NCBI GenBank assembly: GCA_964638675.1
Contig: CAZXAU010000012.1
Coordinates: 4,289 to 68,288 of the forward strand
Length of the DNA: 64,000 nucleotides
Direction: 5' to 3'
DNA from: SIG714 sp964638675
Lineage (GTDB): Bacteria > Bacillota > Clostridia > Oscillospirales > CAG-272
Shown here in pieces: positions 8,803 through 16,913 of this stretch. How positions within the stretch are numbered: position 1 is the stretch's first letter; every line of letters starts with the position of its first letter. A program made the translations under genes and the position numbers. The notes under the pieces were generated by a model. That model worked only from the letters and a program-made list of their open reading frames with translations, did not search any database and had not been told where the DNA came from.

Positions 8803-9675
8803 ATGAAAAGGCGTCTGCCTACAATTATACTGCTTTCCACCTTTCTTGTGGGGCTGTCTGTTTTGCTCTATCCTGCAATCAGTGACTTCATCAATCAAAA
8901 GAATCAGTCAAAAGCGATCGATAATTACAACGAGCTTGTTTCTATAATGACCGATGAAGAAAAAGAGCAGTATTTTGCAAAAGCCGAAGAGTACAACAAA
9001 CAGCTCTATGAAACGCCCGGCAGTTTTTACATGCCGGATAAGGTAGAGGGCTATGAAAAGCTGCTCAATGCTACGGAAAATGGGATCATGGGCTATCTGA
9101 GCATTGACAAGATCCGAGTAGAGCTGCCAATCTATCACGGAACGTCAGACAGCGTTCTGAACATTGCCTCAGGGCATCTGAAAGGCTCAGCCCTGCCTGT
9201 GGGCGGGAAAAACACCCACTGTATTATTTCTGCACATAGGGGACTTCCAGGTGCAAAGCTTTTTACCGATCTTGACATGCTGGAAGAGGGCGATGTATTC
9301 ACGATCACCGTGCTTGACCGGCTGATCACCTATGAAGTAGACCAGATCCGCACGATCCTGCCTTCCGATGAAGGAGAGCTTCTGACCGTTGCAGGCGAGG
9401 ACTACTGTACGCTTCTGACCTGCACACCATACGGAATAAACACACACCGTCTTTTGGTGCGGGGAAAGCGCATTGAAAATATCAAAGAAAAAACAATCGT
9501 ACATGTGACGGCGGATGCCTATCAGATCGAAACGATCATTGCCGCCCCTGCTGTTGCCGCCCCTATATTGCTTGTCCTTTTGATAAAACTAATGCTTCCA
9601 CAGAAAAAAAGCAAAAAAATAATTTATTCTGATCTTATGAAGGGAGGAAGCTCCAATGAAAAAAATGAAAATTAA
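8803..9675 (+). CDS. class C (pilin-polymerising) sortase
   Basis: This 290-residue membrane transpeptidase cleaves the Thr-Gly bond of pilin sorting signals and links subunits through lysine. It has an N-terminal membrane helix and a C-terminal hydrophobic helix (about 245-265), the two-anchor layout of class C enzymes. The catalytic triad is visible: His145 in ISAHRG, Cys207 in TLLTCTPYG and Arg216 in INTHRLLVRG. The region before the barrel (YETPGSFYMPDKVEGYEKLLN) is where the active-site lid usually carries a DPF/DPW motif; I do not see that motif. GAAAGGAG precedes the ATG. Its last 20 bases overlap the next gene. Confidence 0.92.
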   Translation: MKRRLPTIILLSTFLVGLSVLLYPAISDFINQKNQSKAIDNYNELVSIMTDEEKEQYFAKAEEYNKQLYETPGSFYMPDKVEGYEKLLNATENGIMGYLSIDKIRVELPIYHGTSDSVLNIASGHLKGSALPVGGKNTHCIISAHRGLPGAKLFTDLDMLEEGDVFTITVLDRLITYEVDQIRTILPSDEGELLTVAGEDYCTLLTCTPYGINTHRLLVRGKRIENIKEKTIVHVTADAYQIETIIAAPAVAAPILLVLLIKLMLPQKKSKKIIYSDLMKGGSSNEKNEN

Positions 9676-10588
9676 AGCCGCATCGATATTTCTTGTATGC
9701 CTGACTGTGTTTTTGGGATGCGCTTTTTACACTGCTTTTGCAGATGCGCCCGATTCTTCTGCACGGACATCTCTTTCGATACATTATGTCTGTGAGGGCG
9801 CAGATATAGGCGGAGTTACCGCTTCTCTTTACCGTGTGGCTGAATTTGACAGTAAGGGAGCATTTAAAGCCTGCGGAGATTTTGCTGAATACCCCATTAG
9901 TTTCAACGGGATCACAACTACAACTCAATGGGATGCTTTGGCGCAAACCCTGGCATCGTATATTGCGGCAGATAGGTTACAGCCTGTGCAGAACGCTGTA
10001 AGCGATGCGCAGGGAATTGCACACTTTGACGGAAATCCTGTGGGGATGTATCTTGTTCTCAGCAGCCGATTGGTTGATGAAAACGGAAAAACAATTACAT
10101 TCTTACCGGCGCTTCTCTCTCTTCCGGGGCAGGATGAAAACGGCAGTTGGATATATGATGTTTTGGTTTGCCCAAAATACGAAGTGTTTTCACCGGGGCA
10201 TAAGGAAATTGATTTTCGAGTACTCAAGCATTGGAAAAACGACAATGCAGAAACCCGCCCTGACAGTGTGGAGGTTGCCATCCTGAAAGACGGGATCACT
10301 GTTACAAAACAGACACTTTCCGCCGAAAATAATTGGTCATATGAATGGTCTGCGGAAGATGACGGCAGTCAGTGGAGCGTGGTTGAAATTACCGAATGCC
10401 CGGGTTATACCGTCACTATGGAGAGAAATCAGAACCAATTTATTATTACCAACCAAGGCAAAGATCCTCCACCGCCGCCTGTGACCGGTGAACGCAGTGA
10501 TAAAACCTTATTTATTATGATGATGTCTGCGACAGGACTTGTGCTGATGTTGATCGGCATCCGACATCAGAAACGGCGCAAAGTTTGA
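9656..10588 (+). CDS. minor pilin with Cna_B domain and PPVTG sorting signal
   Basis: The 310-residue protein has a signal peptide (AFYTAFA about residue 29), an N-terminal pilin-like domain (VTASLYRVAEFDSKGAF), a central VCPKYE segment, and a C-terminal Cna_B-type domain (residues about 180-270). It ends in a proline run with PPVTG instead of LPXTG, a hydrophobic helix and KRRKV. Proline-rich, non-LPXTG signals are typical of basal pilins that the housekeeping sortase joins to the wall, which I infer here. AAGGGAGG precedes the ATG, which lies inside the sortase gene, implying translational coupling. The gap to the next gene (149 bases) is unusual for this compact operon. Confidence 0.85.
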   Translation: MKKMKIKAASIFLVCLTVFLGCAFYTAFADAPDSSARTSLSIHYVCEGADIGGVTASLYRVAEFDSKGAFKACGDFAEYPISFNGITTTTQWDALAQTLASYIAADRLQPVQNAVSDAQGIAHFDGNPVGMYLVLSSRLVDENGKTITFLPALLSLPGQDENGSWIYDVLVCPKYEVFSPGHKEIDFRVLKHWKNDNAETRPDSVEVAILKDGITVTKQTLSAENNWSYEWSAEDDGSQWSVVEITECPGYTVTMERNQNQFIITNQGKDPPPPPVTGERSDKTLFIMMMSATGLVLMLIGIRHQKRRKV

Positions 10589-10737
10589 AAAATGAATTTT
10601 TCAGACGGTGTTTTGTGGCTTTCGCCACCGAGAGCGGAGCCGATTCCCCTCGGATCGGCGGCGATTTTACGGTGCAAAACCAGCCTCAATTCCACAAGAA
10701 AGGAAGCTTTCGCACTGCGAAAGCCGTGGTCATAAGT
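10589..10737 (+). repeat. GC-rich palindromic island inside the pilus operon
   Basis: This gap is dense in inverted repeats: GTGGC/GCCAC near 10615-10628, GCCGAT/ATCGGC near 10638-10658, and a perfect 8-bp hairpin GCTTTCGC-act-GCGAAAGC at about 10707-10725. It can be read as an N-terminal extension of the next gene from a TTG at 10585, but the translation (ATESGADSPRIGG) does not look like a membrane-protein N-terminus. It resembles the dispersed palindromic repeats of Firmicutes genomes, or a structured leader controlling the last gene. Confidence 0.45.
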
Positions 10738-11316
10738 ATGAAAGCTTCATTTAAGAAAAATTTCGGAACTATTTGTATAGCTCTTGGAATCCTTCTTGTC
10801 TGTGCTTCGGTTTTCATCCTGATTTCAGACATGGTGGCTAGACATTTGGGGCAGAAAAAGGCTCAGGATGCGGTCAAGCAACTCGAATCAATGTTGCCGC
10901 CCCTGTGTTCGGGCGTTGGTCATGACGGTACAAATCCTGAGGACGGTATGGCGGTTCTTGAGATCGGAGGAGTGGATTATGTAGGTATCCTCTGCGTCCC
11001 GACACTGGGAATAAAGCTTCCTGTATCGGGTGGGCGCACTGCTTCATCCGAAGCGATTGTTTACTGCATCTCCGGCAACGCTCCCTCAGGTTCACTGATG
11101 CTGGGCGGTAGCGGAGATGAATTCAAAAAGTTAGAGGATCTTGACATCGGCGAGAGAATAAGCTTCACCGATGTGCGCGGCAATGTGTGGGAATATCGGC
11201 TTTCACACAGCACTTTCAAAAATACAATGCCAGGTAAACCGTCTGAGGATGTTGAATTGACAATTCTGATCGAAGACAAAAATCGCTGCTTTGTGATAGA
11301 TTGCGTTTTTGACTGA
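10738..11316 (+). CDS. catalytically dead sortase-like protein of the pilus operon
   Basis: From ATG 10738 this is a 192-residue protein with one N-terminal membrane helix (IALGILLVCASVFILIS) and a sortase-fold domain: LEIGGVDYVGILCVPTLGIKLPV, then FKKLEDLDIGERISFTDVRG and a final NRCFVIDC. These match class B/D-like sortases that read AAHNYxxHFGRL and LTLFTCTxGGxxR. Here the His segment is LMLGGSGDEFKKL and the Cys segment is LTILIEDKNR, so the catalytic His and Cys are gone while the Arg remains. It is probably a pseudoenzyme acting in pilus assembly or regulation. The start is inferred: an earlier TTG at 10585 is also in frame, and the AAAGGAAG site is separated from the ATG by a hairpin. 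Confidence 0.7.
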   Translation: MKASFKKNFGTICIALGILLVCASVFILISDMVARHLGQKKAQDAVKQLESMLPPLCSGVGHDGTNPEDGMAVLEIGGVDYVGILCVPTLGIKLPVSGGRTASSEAIVYCISGNAPSGSLMLGGSGDEFKKLEDLDIGERISFTDVRGNVWEYRLSHSTFKNTMPGKPSEDVELTILIEDKNRCFVIDCVFD

Positions 11317-11342
11317 ACGCTTCCTGAAAATATATAATAAGA

Positions 11343-11384
11343 ACGACCGAAGACGGGTAAAACCCGATTTCGGTCGTGTTTTTT
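11343..11384 (+). terminator. terminator of the pilus operon
   Basis: ACGACCGAA (11343-11351) pairs with TTCGGTCGT (11369-11377), capped by CGGGT/ACCCG, and is followed by GTTTTTT. It lies 27 bases after the last pilus gene. The rest of the gap to 11621 is AT-rich with no supported gene. Confidence 0.9.
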
Positions 11385-11621
11385 ACAGAAAGTTATGACT
11401 TTTTGCAGCATTTATACCAGGATATAGTCTGCAACTTATGGCTTAATATGTGTTCATTGTGGTACTTACCTTAGATTTATTTATGTAGACTAATTAATAG
11501 TTACATGATATTATATCTTTGGGAATCAAAGCTATGCTATACCGCTTAACAACAAACACTTCGTGGATTTATTTTTGAAATCTGATACAATATAATCATA
11601 AAAGCATTTTTTAATACTTTT

Positions 11622-12236
11622 TTGGATGACAAATTTGTTTCTATCGGCTCTACCATCAAGCGTCTGCACCGTGAGAGGGATATCACGCTGGAACAGCTTG
11701 CTGAATATCTTGGAATTACCTCGTGCATAATTTCACAGTGGGAGTGTGACCGAAGCGCATCCAACATTACACGGCTTCCCGCGCTCTGCTATATTTTTGA
11801 TGTTTCTTCCGATGTGTTGCTTGGAATTGATATTGAAAAAAGAAGCTATCCATAATTATCTGGACAAAGCCAGTTATGAATAGCTTTGGGAAAGATTTGA
11901 AAACATTGTGGAGATTCTACGTGAAGTCATTCGCAAATTTCCAAAGTCATATGAAATTATGCAGCAGCTTGCCAACGAAATTGTCTGTGTTTATTCCAGT
12001 AAAGGAATCAATGAATATGATGAGGTGTATGAGCTTTGTAGTCGAATCATTGCAGAATATACCGCCAGTACTACACGATACAAAGCAATTGACACACTCC
12101 GCCTTGCATACGGATATGCCGAAAAAAAGGACGAAATGTTAAAGCTTGCAGAAGAGAAAAAATGCCGAAGTTTTATTTTTCATATGAAAACTTTATGCCT
12201 TCATTCTCACATCATTGGCAGATATATAACACCTTA
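11622..12236 (+). pseudogene. decayed XRE-family regulator with C-terminal helical repeats
   Basis: The first 70 residues, from a TTG start, are an intact XRE helix-turn-helix (IKRLHRERDITLEQLAEYLGITSCIISQWE) of the type followed by an IFDVSSDVLLGID segment. The family normally continues into a helical repeat region (DKA..., EILREVIRKFPKSYEIM, KKDEMLKLAEE). Those pieces are present downstream but in other frames. The breaks are a frameshift in the A run at 11836-11841, an in-frame TAG at 11881-11883, and a second frameshift near 12160, after which the MPKFYFSYENFM tail appears. The remnant runs into the convergent radical SAM gene. A truncated 77-aa HTH protein might still be made. Confidence 0.75.
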
Positions 12237-12265
12237 GCGAATGTTAAGGTTCCGAACCTGCTGCT

Positions 12266-12871
12266 TCAGCCCTCAAACGGACGGATGCGGAGAGTCGCAC
12301 CGACCGATTTACAAATTTCACGGCATTTTTCCTGCTCTTCGGTTGATGTGACGATATCTACCACGGTCATAACGACGTTCGGTACATAGGTTACGCAGTC
12401 CTTTGTGAATTCCAGCATTGCGTCATATGAATCAATTCCGAATTTCGGGCGTACCGTTTTGAAATATTCATTCTTATCCGAGAAGTTAAGACTTACCGAC
12501 ACTGTATCTATAATCCCCGTAAGCTTATGAGCTGTTTTTTCTCTGTGAATCAGATCCGAAAGCCCGTTGGTGTTAATTCGGATTTTGATATCGCTTTTTG
12601 ATTTGATATATCGGGCAACCTGCAAAAGTTCATCAAGACGCTCTGTAGGTTCGCCGTATCCACAGAAGACAACTTCATTATAGTCATCTAAATTTCTGCT
12701 GTCAATACTGTCGCATATCTCTTTGAGTGTAGGTTCTCTCTCAAGCCAGAGGGAGTCGGAGCCGTAAACTCCGTCGCCATTATGTCTCAGGCAAAAGGTA
12801 CATGCGCATGGACAGCGGTTTGTCATGTTTACATAAAGACCCTTATTTACTGGGTATGTAATAGTCATCAT
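12266..12871 (-). CDS. small radical SAM protein linked to the ECF transporter/B6 kinase operon
   Basis: This 201-residue protein carries the radical SAM cluster motif CxxxCxxC as CPCACTFC (about residues 20-27), a GYGEPT segment like the GGE motif, and a short TIM-barrel remainder. It lacks C-terminal auxiliary-cluster cysteines, so it is a minimal enzyme. I recall paired Clostridia families annotated TIGR04100 (this radical SAM type) and TIGR04002 (the adjacent membrane protein), and this arrangement fits that pair. The reaction is unknown. It is the last gene of a three-gene minus-strand unit, 16 bases after the ECF gene. CGGAGG precedes the ATG. Confidence 0.8.
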   Translation of the reverse strand: MMTITYPVNKGLYVNMTNRCPCACTFCLRHNGDGVYGSDSLWLEREPTLKEICDSIDSRNLDDYNEVVFCGYGEPTERLDELLQVARYIKSKSDIKIRINTNGLSDLIHREKTAHKLTGIIDTVSVSLNFSDKNEYFKTVRPKFGIDSYDAMLEFTKDCVTYVPNVVMTVVDIVTSTEEQEKCREICKSVGATLRIRPFEG

Positions 12872-12887
12872 TGGTATTTTCCTCCGT

Positions 12888-13391
12888 TTAATAATTTAAT
12901 AGTTGTTCTTTTACGTTTAATTTATCAAATGTTGTGCCGAGCAGAATAAATAAGGCAGAGCTGAGAAGTGATTGCGTGATATATCCGGGAATGCCCAAAA
13001 GCGGTGCGGCAAAATTTCCGGTTATAAGAGATTCATAAATATAATATCCGGTCGAACAAAGTATGCCTGCAGGAATAAGAGCAAGAATATTTTTTGCTGT
13101 GATTATTTTTTTCGACCGTCTGCCAAAGAAGAGTACGGTGAGAGCCTTTATTATTAAAGATGCAGGTGCCCATATCGTGTAACCCGTGAGAATATCGGCA
13201 AGTACCGCCCCTATTACAGCTGTAAATAGTGCATACGGCAGCGGAATCATACATGCGGAAATATAAATTATACCGTCTCCCACATGGGTATATCCCGTAT
13301 GACTCGGTATGTGAAAATATCCCGTAAGAAAAAACACCACTGCTGTCAGAACACCCGACATGCAAATAAGCTTTATTTTCTTGTTTTTCAT
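12888..13391 (-). CDS. ECF-type transporter S component (TIGR04002-like), probable B6 vitamer uptake
   Basis: The 167-residue protein has about five or six hydrophobic segments and the size and N-terminal pattern (MSGVLTAVVFFLTGYFHIP) of energy-coupling-factor substrate-binding subunits. The HVGDGIIYISACMIPLPYALFTAVIGAVLADILTGY pattern is spread over residues 36-71; key features are GDG and the small-residue helix. Lying 26 bases after a pyridoxamine kinase gene, it most likely imports a B6 vitamer, but the substrate is inferred only from context. No ATPase or T component is encoded nearby, so it would share the cell's general ECF module. Its ribosome site is weak. Confidence 0.75.
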   Translation of the reverse strand: MKNKKIKLICMSGVLTAVVFFLTGYFHIPSHTGYTHVGDGIIYISACMIPLPYALFTAVIGAVLADILTGYTIWAPASLIIKALTVLFFGRRSKKIITAKNILALIPAGILCSTGYYIYESLITGNFAAPLLGIPGYITQSLLSSALFILLGTTFDKLNVKEQLLNY

Positions 13392-13417
13392 AATATCATT
13401 ACATCATTTCTTATGAT

Positions 13418-14242
13418 TCACAACAATGTTAAAAATTCCTCAAAACAAATGCCGTCCGTTTTTGGAATGTTAAGTTCTGCCGTACGGCGCAAAACCTTGG
13501 CGACAAAAGTTGCGGCGTGGCTTACCGAAGAAGTAAAGTCCATTCCGTTTACGGCATCTGCGGCAATTATCGATGAGAAAACATCTCCTGTTCCGGAACG
13601 GCACTCTCCCACCTTGTGCTCTGTTATCTTTACTGGAGGCTTTCCTTTTTCGTAAACAAAATTTTTAAAACTGTCTTTGCATTCGATACCTGAAATAACA
13701 ATTTTCTCAGGTCCCATATTGCTGAGTTTTTCGCATATTGTCTCAAGAAAGCAGTCATCGTTTTTTTCTATGTAAGCCGTCTTTGTCAGGATACATGCCT
13801 CAGTGAGATTGGGAGTTAAAATATCTGAATAAGGAACAAGCTCTCTCATTTGTTCAGCAAGACATGGAGAATATGTCGGATAAAGTCTGCCGTAATCTCC
13901 CATGACAGGATCAATAACGGTAACCGTACCGTCCTTCTTGAATTTCTTTAAGAATCCTTTCACGATTTCAATCTGTTTCTGCGAGCCGAGAAAGCCTGTA
14001 AGAATTCCCGAAAAATGCAGATCGAGCTTTTCCCATTCGTTTATATAAGCATTCATATGCTCGGTAAAGTCTGTATAATAAAAGCTTTCAAAGCCTGTGT
14101 GATTTGAAAATATTGATGTCGGTAACGGACAGCACTGAATCTTCATGGCAGATATTATAGGAAGCGATACTGAAACAGAGCATCTTCCGAATCCGCAAAA
14201 ATCATTTATTACGGCAATTTTTCTCTGATTATTATGAGACAT
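13418..14242 (-). CDS. pyridoxamine/pyridoxal kinase
   Basis: This ribokinase-fold enzyme phosphorylates B6 vitamers to feed PLP salvage. Landmarks are the N-terminal INDFCGFGRCS, the LPTSIFSNHTGF segment, DPVMGDYGRLYP, TPNLTEA, and the C-terminal GTGDVFSS anion hole with its catalytic Asp. Length (274 aa) is normal. I use ATG 14242; a TTG one codon earlier is the other option, with GAGAGGAG upstream. It heads the operon with the ECF S component and radical SAM protein. A fragment of a PdxR-type regulator lies divergently upstream, the usual position of the activator of such genes. Confidence 0.9.
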   Translation of the reverse strand: MSHNNQRKIAVINDFCGFGRCSVSVSLPIISAMKIQCCPLPTSIFSNHTGFESFYYTDFTEHMNAYINEWEKLDLHFSGILTGFLGSQKQIEIVKGFLKKFKKDGTVTVIDPVMGDYGRLYPTYSPCLAEQMRELVPYSDILTPNLTEACILTKTAYIEKNDDCFLETICEKLSNMGPEKIVISGIECKDSFKNFVYEKGKPPVKITEHKVGECRSGTGDVFSSIIAADAVNGMDFTSSVSHAATFVAKVLRRTAELNIPKTDGICFEEFLTLL

Positions 14243-14338
14243 CAAATTTTGTTCTCCTCTCTTGGCTTTTTCAAAAAGAGTATATAATAAATGTGGTCAT
14301 ATATAAATAGTCAGAATAGTAGAATTTTATATAACCAG

Positions 14339-14422
14339 ATGAAATGTTTTATTCAAAAAACTGATAATATTCCGTTGTATATTCAGCTTTACAGGCAAGT
14401 AAGAGATGATATTATGAAGTGA
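14339..14422 (+). pseudogene. N-terminal remnant of a GntR/MocR (PdxR-like) regulator
   Basis: A 27-codon open frame reads MKCFIQKTDNIPLYIQLYRQ followed by VRDDIMK and a stop. PLYxQLYRQVRDDI is the start of the winged-helix domain of GntR-family regulators, particularly the MocR/PdxR class, whose full proteins are about 450-480 aa with a fused aminotransferase domain. Nothing of the remainder is visible downstream. It is divergent to the pyridoxamine kinase, the classic location of pdxR. The bases 14423-14659 that follow hold no supported gene. Confidence 0.6.
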
Positions 14423-14659
14423 ATATACCCACAAAGGCATCAAAGAATATGACTGGTGTTTGAATTTTATAATCGAATCCTTTTGGAATATAGGTTTACG
14501 ATCAAATACCTGTCTTTTATAATGCATAATGGATGAAATTCGGTTTATAATAATAGCATATAAAATACAAAGGTATTCCGTAGATTCCGAACTCTGTTAT
14601 GATGTTATTTATTGTAACGGTATATCTCGGATGTGCAGGAATAAAAAAGGAATTACAGT

Positions 14660-15661
14660 TTGAAAATCGCATTCTTTGATATGAAGGAATATGATAAGGA
14701 AAGCTTTGAAAAATATGACGGAAAGAACGGTCTGACATTTGTTTTTTATGAAGCAAAGCTCTGCCGTGAAACGGTGTCGCTTGCAAAATACTGCGATGCC
14801 GTTTGCGTTTTTGTAAATGACGATCTGTCACACGATGTAATAGACGAGCTGTATGCACTCGGTGTACGGCTGATCGCTCTGCGTTGTGCCGGCTTCAACA
14901 ATGTTGATCTGCAAGCGGCGGAGGGGAAGCTCACGGTGGTGCGTGTGCCTGCCTATTCACCGTATGCTGTTGCCGAGCATGCAATGGCACTGCTGCTTTG
15001 CATCATAAGACGAATACACAAGGCGTATATCAGAACAAAAGATTTCAATTTCAGTCTGCAGGGTCTCACGGGGTTCGATCTTCACGGTAAGACAGTCGGA
15101 GTTGTCGGAACCGGCAGGATCGGTAGAGTCTTTATCGATATATGCAAGGGTTTCGGAATGAATATTATGGCATATGATAAGTACCCTACGGTGATATCGG
15201 GGGTTTGGAATGTCGGTCTGTATGAGCTGTTTGCAAATTCGGATATCATTTCTCTGCACTGCCCGCTGAATGACGAAACACGGCATTTAATAAATAAGGA
15301 CAGTATTGAGCTCATGAAAAAGGGAGTAGTAATAATAAACACATCAAGAGGCGGACTGATCGACGCTGAAGCTCTTCTTGATGGAATCAAGGAGAGAAAA
15401 ATAGGTGCGGCATGCCTTGATGTTTATGAGGAAGAGTCGGATCTGTTCTATTCCGACCGATCGGGACACATTCTCGGCGATGATGTCCTTGCAAGACTGC
15501 TTTCGATGCCGAATGTAATTGTAACCTCGCATCAGGCTTTTTTAACGCATGAAGCTCTTACGAATATCGCCAAAACAACGGTTGAAAGCCTTTTAGCCTT
15601 CAAAAACGGTGAAGATCCGAAGAATGTTATTTCGCTTTCTGAATTGCAGATGAAAATATAA
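14660..15661 (+). CDS. D-lactate dehydrogenase-like 2-hydroxyacid dehydrogenase
   Basis: The 333-residue enzyme belongs to the D-isomer-specific 2-hydroxyacid dehydrogenases and fits the fermentative D-LDH group best. It reduces pyruvate (or a related 2-oxoacid) with NADH in the cytoplasm. The NAD-binding motif is VGVVGTGRIGR (about 151-161). Catalytic residues are seen as Arg in NTSRGGLID, Glu in DVYEEE and His in TSHQAFLT. The N-terminal MKIAFFD and the FNNVDLQAA segment are typical. The start is TTG with AAAAAAGG nine bases upstream. It stands alone and ends at a strong bidirectional terminator. Confidence 0.9.
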   Translation: MKIAFFDMKEYDKESFEKYDGKNGLTFVFYEAKLCRETVSLAKYCDAVCVFVNDDLSHDVIDELYALGVRLIALRCAGFNNVDLQAAEGKLTVVRVPAYSPYAVAEHAMALLLCIIRRIHKAYIRTKDFNFSLQGLTGFDLHGKTVGVVGTGRIGRVFIDICKGFGMNIMAYDKYPTVISGVWNVGLYELFANSDIISLHCPLNDETRHLINKDSIELMKKGVVIINTSRGGLIDAEALLDGIKERKIGAACLDVYEEESDLFYSDRSGHILGDDVLARLLSMPNVIVTSHQAFLTHEALTNIAKTTVESLLAFKNGEDPKNVISLSELQMKI

Positions 15662-15667
15662 TTATAA

Positions 15668-15716
15668 AAACACAGCTATCGGTATTAAAATTGATGCCGA
15701 CAGCTGTGTTTTTTAT
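15668..15716. terminator. bidirectional terminator between ldh and the PPTase
   Basis: AAACACAGCT (15668-15677) pairs with AGCTGTGTTT (15702-15711), with a further TCGG/CCGA inner stem, and has A and T runs on both sides. It overlaps the stop codon of the minus-strand phosphopantetheinyl transferase. Confidence 0.9.
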
Positions 15717-16405
15717 AATAATTTGAATAGATCGGATATCCTGACGAGCGAGGTGCCGAAATTTATTTTTTTTTCTGTGCAGACAGACGCTGAATATCCC
15801 TGTATACAATTTACATGTGAAAAATAATATGCTTTTTCGTCAATTGAAAGACTGCCATCACTAAATGGAACGCAAAATGATGAGAGTGCACGTGAAAGTC
15901 CGTCACCGGTCAGTTTTATGAAGCTTTCTTTTTTTGTCCATATACGGTAAAATTCTGTTTTCTGTATTTCAGGATCGCCGATGCTTTCAAGGTATTGCGA
16001 TTCTGCGTAATTAAAAAATCTTTTTGCAACATCCGACTTGTATGCAGAGATTTTTTCGATATCACAACCGATTTTACAGTCACCGATCACGCACATGGCA
16101 TAATCTCCCGAGTGAGAAATGTTGAAATAGATTTCTTCTTTTTCTTTTAATGTTTTATTGAGTCTGAGAATCGGCTTGCCGTTTTTTTCGCAGGATATTA
16201 TAACTTCGTCGGGGGATATACTATATTTGATCTTAAGTGCATATAAAAGCAAAACTGAGGCGGACAGCGAGAGCCTTTTGTTCTTATCGAATTTGAGTGA
16301 GTCGATATGTTTGCGTCTTTTATCCGATACCAGAGAATATGCCCTGTTATAATAAACTCCGTACAGCTCACGGCAATCGGCAAATAAAATCAGTGCTTCC
16401 GGCAT
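15713..16405 (-). CDS. 4'-phosphopantetheinyl transferase (Sfp type)
   Basis: The 230-residue protein moves phosphopantetheine from CoA to carrier-protein serines. It is of the two-domain Sfp/Gsp type: first half with FDKNKRLSLSASVLLLYAL, then FNISHSGDYAMCVI, the Mg-binding GCDIEKI, and the C-terminal FYRIWTKKESFIKLTGDGL (WxxKES). No carrier-protein synthase is visible in the window, so the substrate may be the fatty acid ACP or a distant NRPS/PKS. A perfect 8-bp hairpin and a consensus promoter lie upstream. It converges with the dehydrogenase gene and shares its terminator. Confidence 0.9.
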   Translation of the reverse strand: MPEALILFADCRELYGVYYNRAYSLVSDKRRKHIDSLKFDKNKRLSLSASVLLLYALKIKYSISPDEVIISCEKNGKPILRLNKTLKEKEEIYFNISHSGDYAMCVIGDCKIGCDIEKISAYKSDVAKRFFNYAESQYLESIGDPEIQKTEFYRIWTKKESFIKLTGDGLSRALSSFCVPFSDGSLSIDEKAYYFSHVNCIQGYSASVCTEKKINFGTSLVRISDLFKLL

Positions 16406-16427
16406 AAAATTATCTCCTGTATTTTTG

Positions 16428-16447
16428 CGGCGTAATTATTTACGCCG
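16428..16447 (-). promoter_or_regulatory. 5'-leader hairpin of the PPTase gene
   Basis: A perfect inverted repeat CGGCGTAA-ttat-TTACGCCG lies between the promoter and the start codon, within the transcribed leader. It may be a repressor operator or an RNA hairpin. Confidence 0.45.
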
Positions 16448-16463
16448 GTCTCATTGTGAGTGA

Positions 16464-16492
16464 ATTCTATCACATAATCGATCTTTTGTCAA
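16464..16492 (-). promoter_or_regulatory. promoter of the PPTase gene
   Basis: On the minus strand TTGACA (16487-16492) and TAGAAT (16464-16469) are 17 bases apart. Transcription would start near 16457, about 50 bases before the start codon. Confidence 0.7.
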
Positions 16493-16650
16493 TATTCACT
16501 TCGTGAACGAAGACCTGCGGCTGATCGCTTTACAATCCGAAAACAAAATACGCAAAGAAATACCGGGTAAAGGGATCACCTATTACACGGTATTTCTATA
16601 ACTATGCCGAAACACCTTTTACAGACTAAAAGGTTCGGATATGTCAGCTG

Positions 16651-16727
16651 TGGCCTACCCGACAGGATTCGAACCTGCGACCTACAGAGTCGGAGTCTGT
16701 CGCTCTATCCAGCTGGGCTACGGGTAG
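16651..16727 (-). tRNA. tRNA-Arg (CCG)
   Basis: The minus strand folds into a full cloverleaf with a 7-bp acceptor stem CTACCCG/CGGGTAG. The anticodon stem ACAGA/TCTGT holds loop CTCCGAC, giving anticodon CCG (codon CGG, Arg). The T loop is TTCGAAT. Discriminator G and an encoded CCA end are present. Confidence 0.95.
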
Positions 16728-16747
16728 TTATTTTCTCAGTAAGATAT

Positions 16748-16775
16748 ATTATACACATTTTAAGCGATTTGTCAA
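16748..16775 (-). promoter_or_regulatory. promoter of tRNA-Arg
   Basis: TTGACA (16770-16775) and TATAAT (16748-16753) on the minus strand are 16 bases apart, about 20 bases ahead of the mature tRNA 5' end. The rest of 16776-16913 is AT-rich with no gene. Confidence 0.75.
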
Positions 16776-16913
16776 CCGTATGACAAGAAAAAGTAATAAA
16801 TTCCGATTAAAAGATTTAAACAATTTTTTATTTTTTCTGCAGCATTTAAATTTTAAGTTTTAAATCCGTAAGGAAATGTCGTAAAATGTAAAGATAATAC
16901 ATGCCGATAAAAA

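Noticed and set aside
16608..16640. Long hairpin downstream of tRNA-Arg
   Set aside because: Perfect stem but no T-rich tail on either strand; only a possible processing structure.
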